Assembly: GCA_035295985.1 (NCBI GenBank)
Contig: DATHBT010000310.1
Location: forward strand, 1 to 6,131
Length of the DNA: 6,131 bases
From: JAIVGV01 sp035295985
GTDB taxonomy: Bacteria; Acidobacteriota; Blastocatellia; Pyrinomonadales; Pyrinomonadaceae
Direction of reading: 5' to 3'
The position numbers and the translations under genes are program-made. How positions within the stretch are numbered: position 1 is the stretch's first letter; each line of letters opens with the position of its first letter. A model generated the notes under the pieces. It was not told the DNA's origin and made no database searches. It worked only from the letters and a program-made list of their open reading frames with translations. Positions 4,835 to 6,131 of this stretch are shown one piece after another.

Positions 4835-6131
4835 ATGCTTACGAGACAACCCAGTAGCAGAACATCCGCGCCCGCGCGCGCCCGGAAGTCCGCCGCGCGC
4901 ATAGTGCGCGCCTTGACACCTCCCGCGGCGCTATGGCGCGCGGGCGCGGGCGTCGCCCTCTCGGCGGCGCTGCTCCTCTCGCAGACGCTCGTCATGGGCG
5001 GCGCGCGCGCGGCCGCCGCGGCGGCGCAGGCCCTGCCCGGCTTCGAGGTAGACGAGGAGGCGACAGCGCAGGTCGTGCGGCTGCCGGCGCAACTGGCGGC
5101 GGCGGCGACGGTCAACTTCGCGGCGCTGTCGGCTGTGCGCGCGGCGAGCGGCGGCGAGGACGCGCTACCCTCGGCGTTGCAGGGAGGCGCGGAGAAGTTC
5201 GTCGAGCCGCCGCCCGCGCCGCCTGAACCCGATGCCGGCGTGGGCCGCCTGAAGGAGGGTGGGATTAGCCTCGCCAAGTCGGCCCGCGTCGGCGCGAACA
5301 AGCCGGCCGCCAAGTCGGGTGCCAAGTCGGGCGGCGTCTCGCTCTCGTCCGATTACTACGCTTCGGCGCTCCCCCCGTACACCTTCCACGCGCAATCAGA
5401 CCCCGGCCTCGTCGCCCCGCCTGACGCTTCCGGCGCGGTCGGGTCGGGCAAAGTGATGTCCACGCACCGCTCCAACTACGTCGTGCAGAACATGGCTGGC
5501 GCGGTGCTTTCGAGCGTGCCCATAGAGGTCTTCTGGGCGCCGACGGGCGCGGTCAAACCTTACAACCCGCGCGCCCTCTACGACCAGTTCAACCACCGCT
5601 GGCTGCTTTCGGCCGTCTCCGACGCGCGCTCGCCCACCTCCTCCGTCCTCGTAGCCGTCTCGCAGACCTCTGACCCGCAGGGCAACTTCTACCTCTTCCG
5701 TTACGACGCCGACGGCGCGGACGCACTCTGGGCCGACTACCCGAGCCTCGGCTTCAACAAGAACTGGCTGGTCGTCTCCTTCAACGCGCACAACGTCTCG
5801 GACAACACCTTCAACCAGGGCCGTGTGCTGGCGCTCAACTACCCGGCGCTGCGCGCGGGTACGGCCTCGGCTGCGCTCTTCGCCGGCATCAGCGACACGA
5901 ACGGCGGCTTCACGATGCAGCCCGCCGTCACCTACTCGCAGACCGAGGGGATGGAATACCTCGTCTCGCACATCGGGAGCGCGTCCGGCACCTACCGCGT
6001 CTCGGCGATCACGGGCACGCCCTCCGACCCGACGCTCTTCATCGGCGTGCAGAAACAAAACGGCCTCGGCGCGTGGTCGCAGCCCGGCGGCGAGATTCTG
6101 CCGCAGGCCCCGCCGCCGGCCGGCGGGCCGG
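4835..6131 (+). CDS. Large secreted protein with signal peptide and probable beta-rich ectodomain, 3' end outside window
   Basis: 432 codons are visible and no stop is reached. Nearly every codon ends in G or C, a strong coding signature. The N-terminus is a long, Arg-rich n-region (1-36), a hydrophobic core at ~38-54 (GVALSAALLLSQTLVM) and small residues GARAAAA, so export with signal peptidase I cleavage near residue 60 is likely. Residues ~60-175 are low-complexity, Ala/Pro-rich, with three Ala-Lys-Ser motifs, two of them in a 12-base tandem repeat at 5309-5332; this looks like a flexible linker. From ~180 the sequence becomes Tyr/Trp/Asn/Ser-rich with alternating hydrophobics: YNPRALYDQFNHRWLLSAVS, VLVAVSQTSDPQGNFYLFRY and WADYPSLGFNKNWLVVSFN. 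This pattern recalls secreted beta-propeller-like proteins of Acidobacteriota and Bacteroidota; it is recalled, not searched. No catalytic motif is visible. It may be a surface or extracellular binding protein. Confidence 0.88.
   Translation, partial: MLTRQPSSRTSAPARARKSAARIVRALTPPAALWRAGAGVALSAALLLSQTLVMGGARAAAAAAQALPGFEVDEEATAQVVRLPAQLAAAATVNFAALSAVRAASGGEDALPSALQGGAEKFVEPPPAPPEPDAGVGRLKEGGISLAKSARVGANKPAAKSGAKSGGVSLSSDYYASALPPYTFHAQSDPGLVAPPDASGAVGSGKVMSTHRSNYVVQNMAGAVLSSVPIEVFWAPTGAVKPYNPRALYDQFNHRWLLSAVSDARSPTSSVLVAVSQTSDPQGNFYLFRYDADGADALWADYPSLGFNKNWLVVSFNAHNVSDNTFNQGRVLALNYPALRAGTASAALFAGISDTNGGFTMQPAVTYSQTEGMEYLVSHIGSASGTYRVSAITGTPSDPTLFIGVQKQNGLGAWSQPGGEILPQAPPPAGGP

Noticed and set aside
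4342..4857. 171-codon plus-strand frame before the secreted-protein gene
   Set aside because: Its Pro/Arg/Ser-rich composition is typical of a non-coding frame in GC-rich DNA. It overlaps the better-supported start at 4835 and has no ribosome binding site.
4913..4937. TTGACA at 4913-4918 with TATGGC at 4932-4937
   Set aside because: The spacing is only 13 bases and the pair lies inside the signal-peptide coding region.
5396..6058. Long open minus-strand frame (220 codons)
   Set aside because: It is antisense to the secreted-protein gene. The plus frame has the signal peptide, the ribosome binding site and G/C-ending codons; the minus frame is an Arg/Val/Gly-rich shadow of GC-rich coding DNA.

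Overview
The window is GC-rich bacterial chromosome-type DNA, and most codons in the convincing genes end in G or C. A large PAS-rich hybrid histidine kinase, a kinase with an RsbRD-like N-terminus, a CHAT-protease remnant and a big secreted Ala/Ser-rich protein together suggest a soil-type, signalling-rich bacterium. My best guess is an Acidobacteriota member of the Blastocatellia type. That placement is inference from gene style; there is no rRNA or marker gene here to prove it.

Layout. (1) Positions 1-2364, + strand: the 3' part of a hybrid sensor histidine kinase with three PAS domains, HisKA, HATPase and a C-terminal receiver. It is open from the first base, so its true start lies upstream. 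(2) Positions 2448-3572, + strand: a complete soluble histidine kinase with an RsbRD-type N-terminal domain, starting at TTG. (3) About 3585-3917, + strand: the C-terminal third of a CHAT (caspase-like) protease domain. It keeps the catalytic Cys, has lost the His half, and lies directly behind the kinase stop codon. (4) Positions 3918-4834: more than 900 bases with no convincing intact gene. The first part (about 3978-4262) is AT-richer and full of short direct and inverted repeats. The second part (4263-4834) is GC-rich and shows coding-like signal on the minus strand that jumps between frames, as in a decayed gene. (5) Positions 4835-6131, + strand: the 5' part of a secreted protein with a signal peptide, an Ala/Pro-rich linker and a probable beta-rich, propeller-like ectodomain. 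It runs off the window.

How they may work together. The two kinases are co-directional, 83 bases apart, and could form one phosphorelay in which the receiver of the first is shared. No DNA-binding response regulator is visible, so the output is unknown. The CHAT piece looks like debris of a rearrangement rather than a working partner. The repeat-rich gap separates the signalling block from the secreted-protein gene, which has its own ribosome binding site and probably its own promoter.

I did not find a clearly new system. The most informative oddities are the CHAT remnant whose apparent Shine-Dalgarno is really former coding sequence, the repeat island, and the possible frameshifted minus-strand gene.
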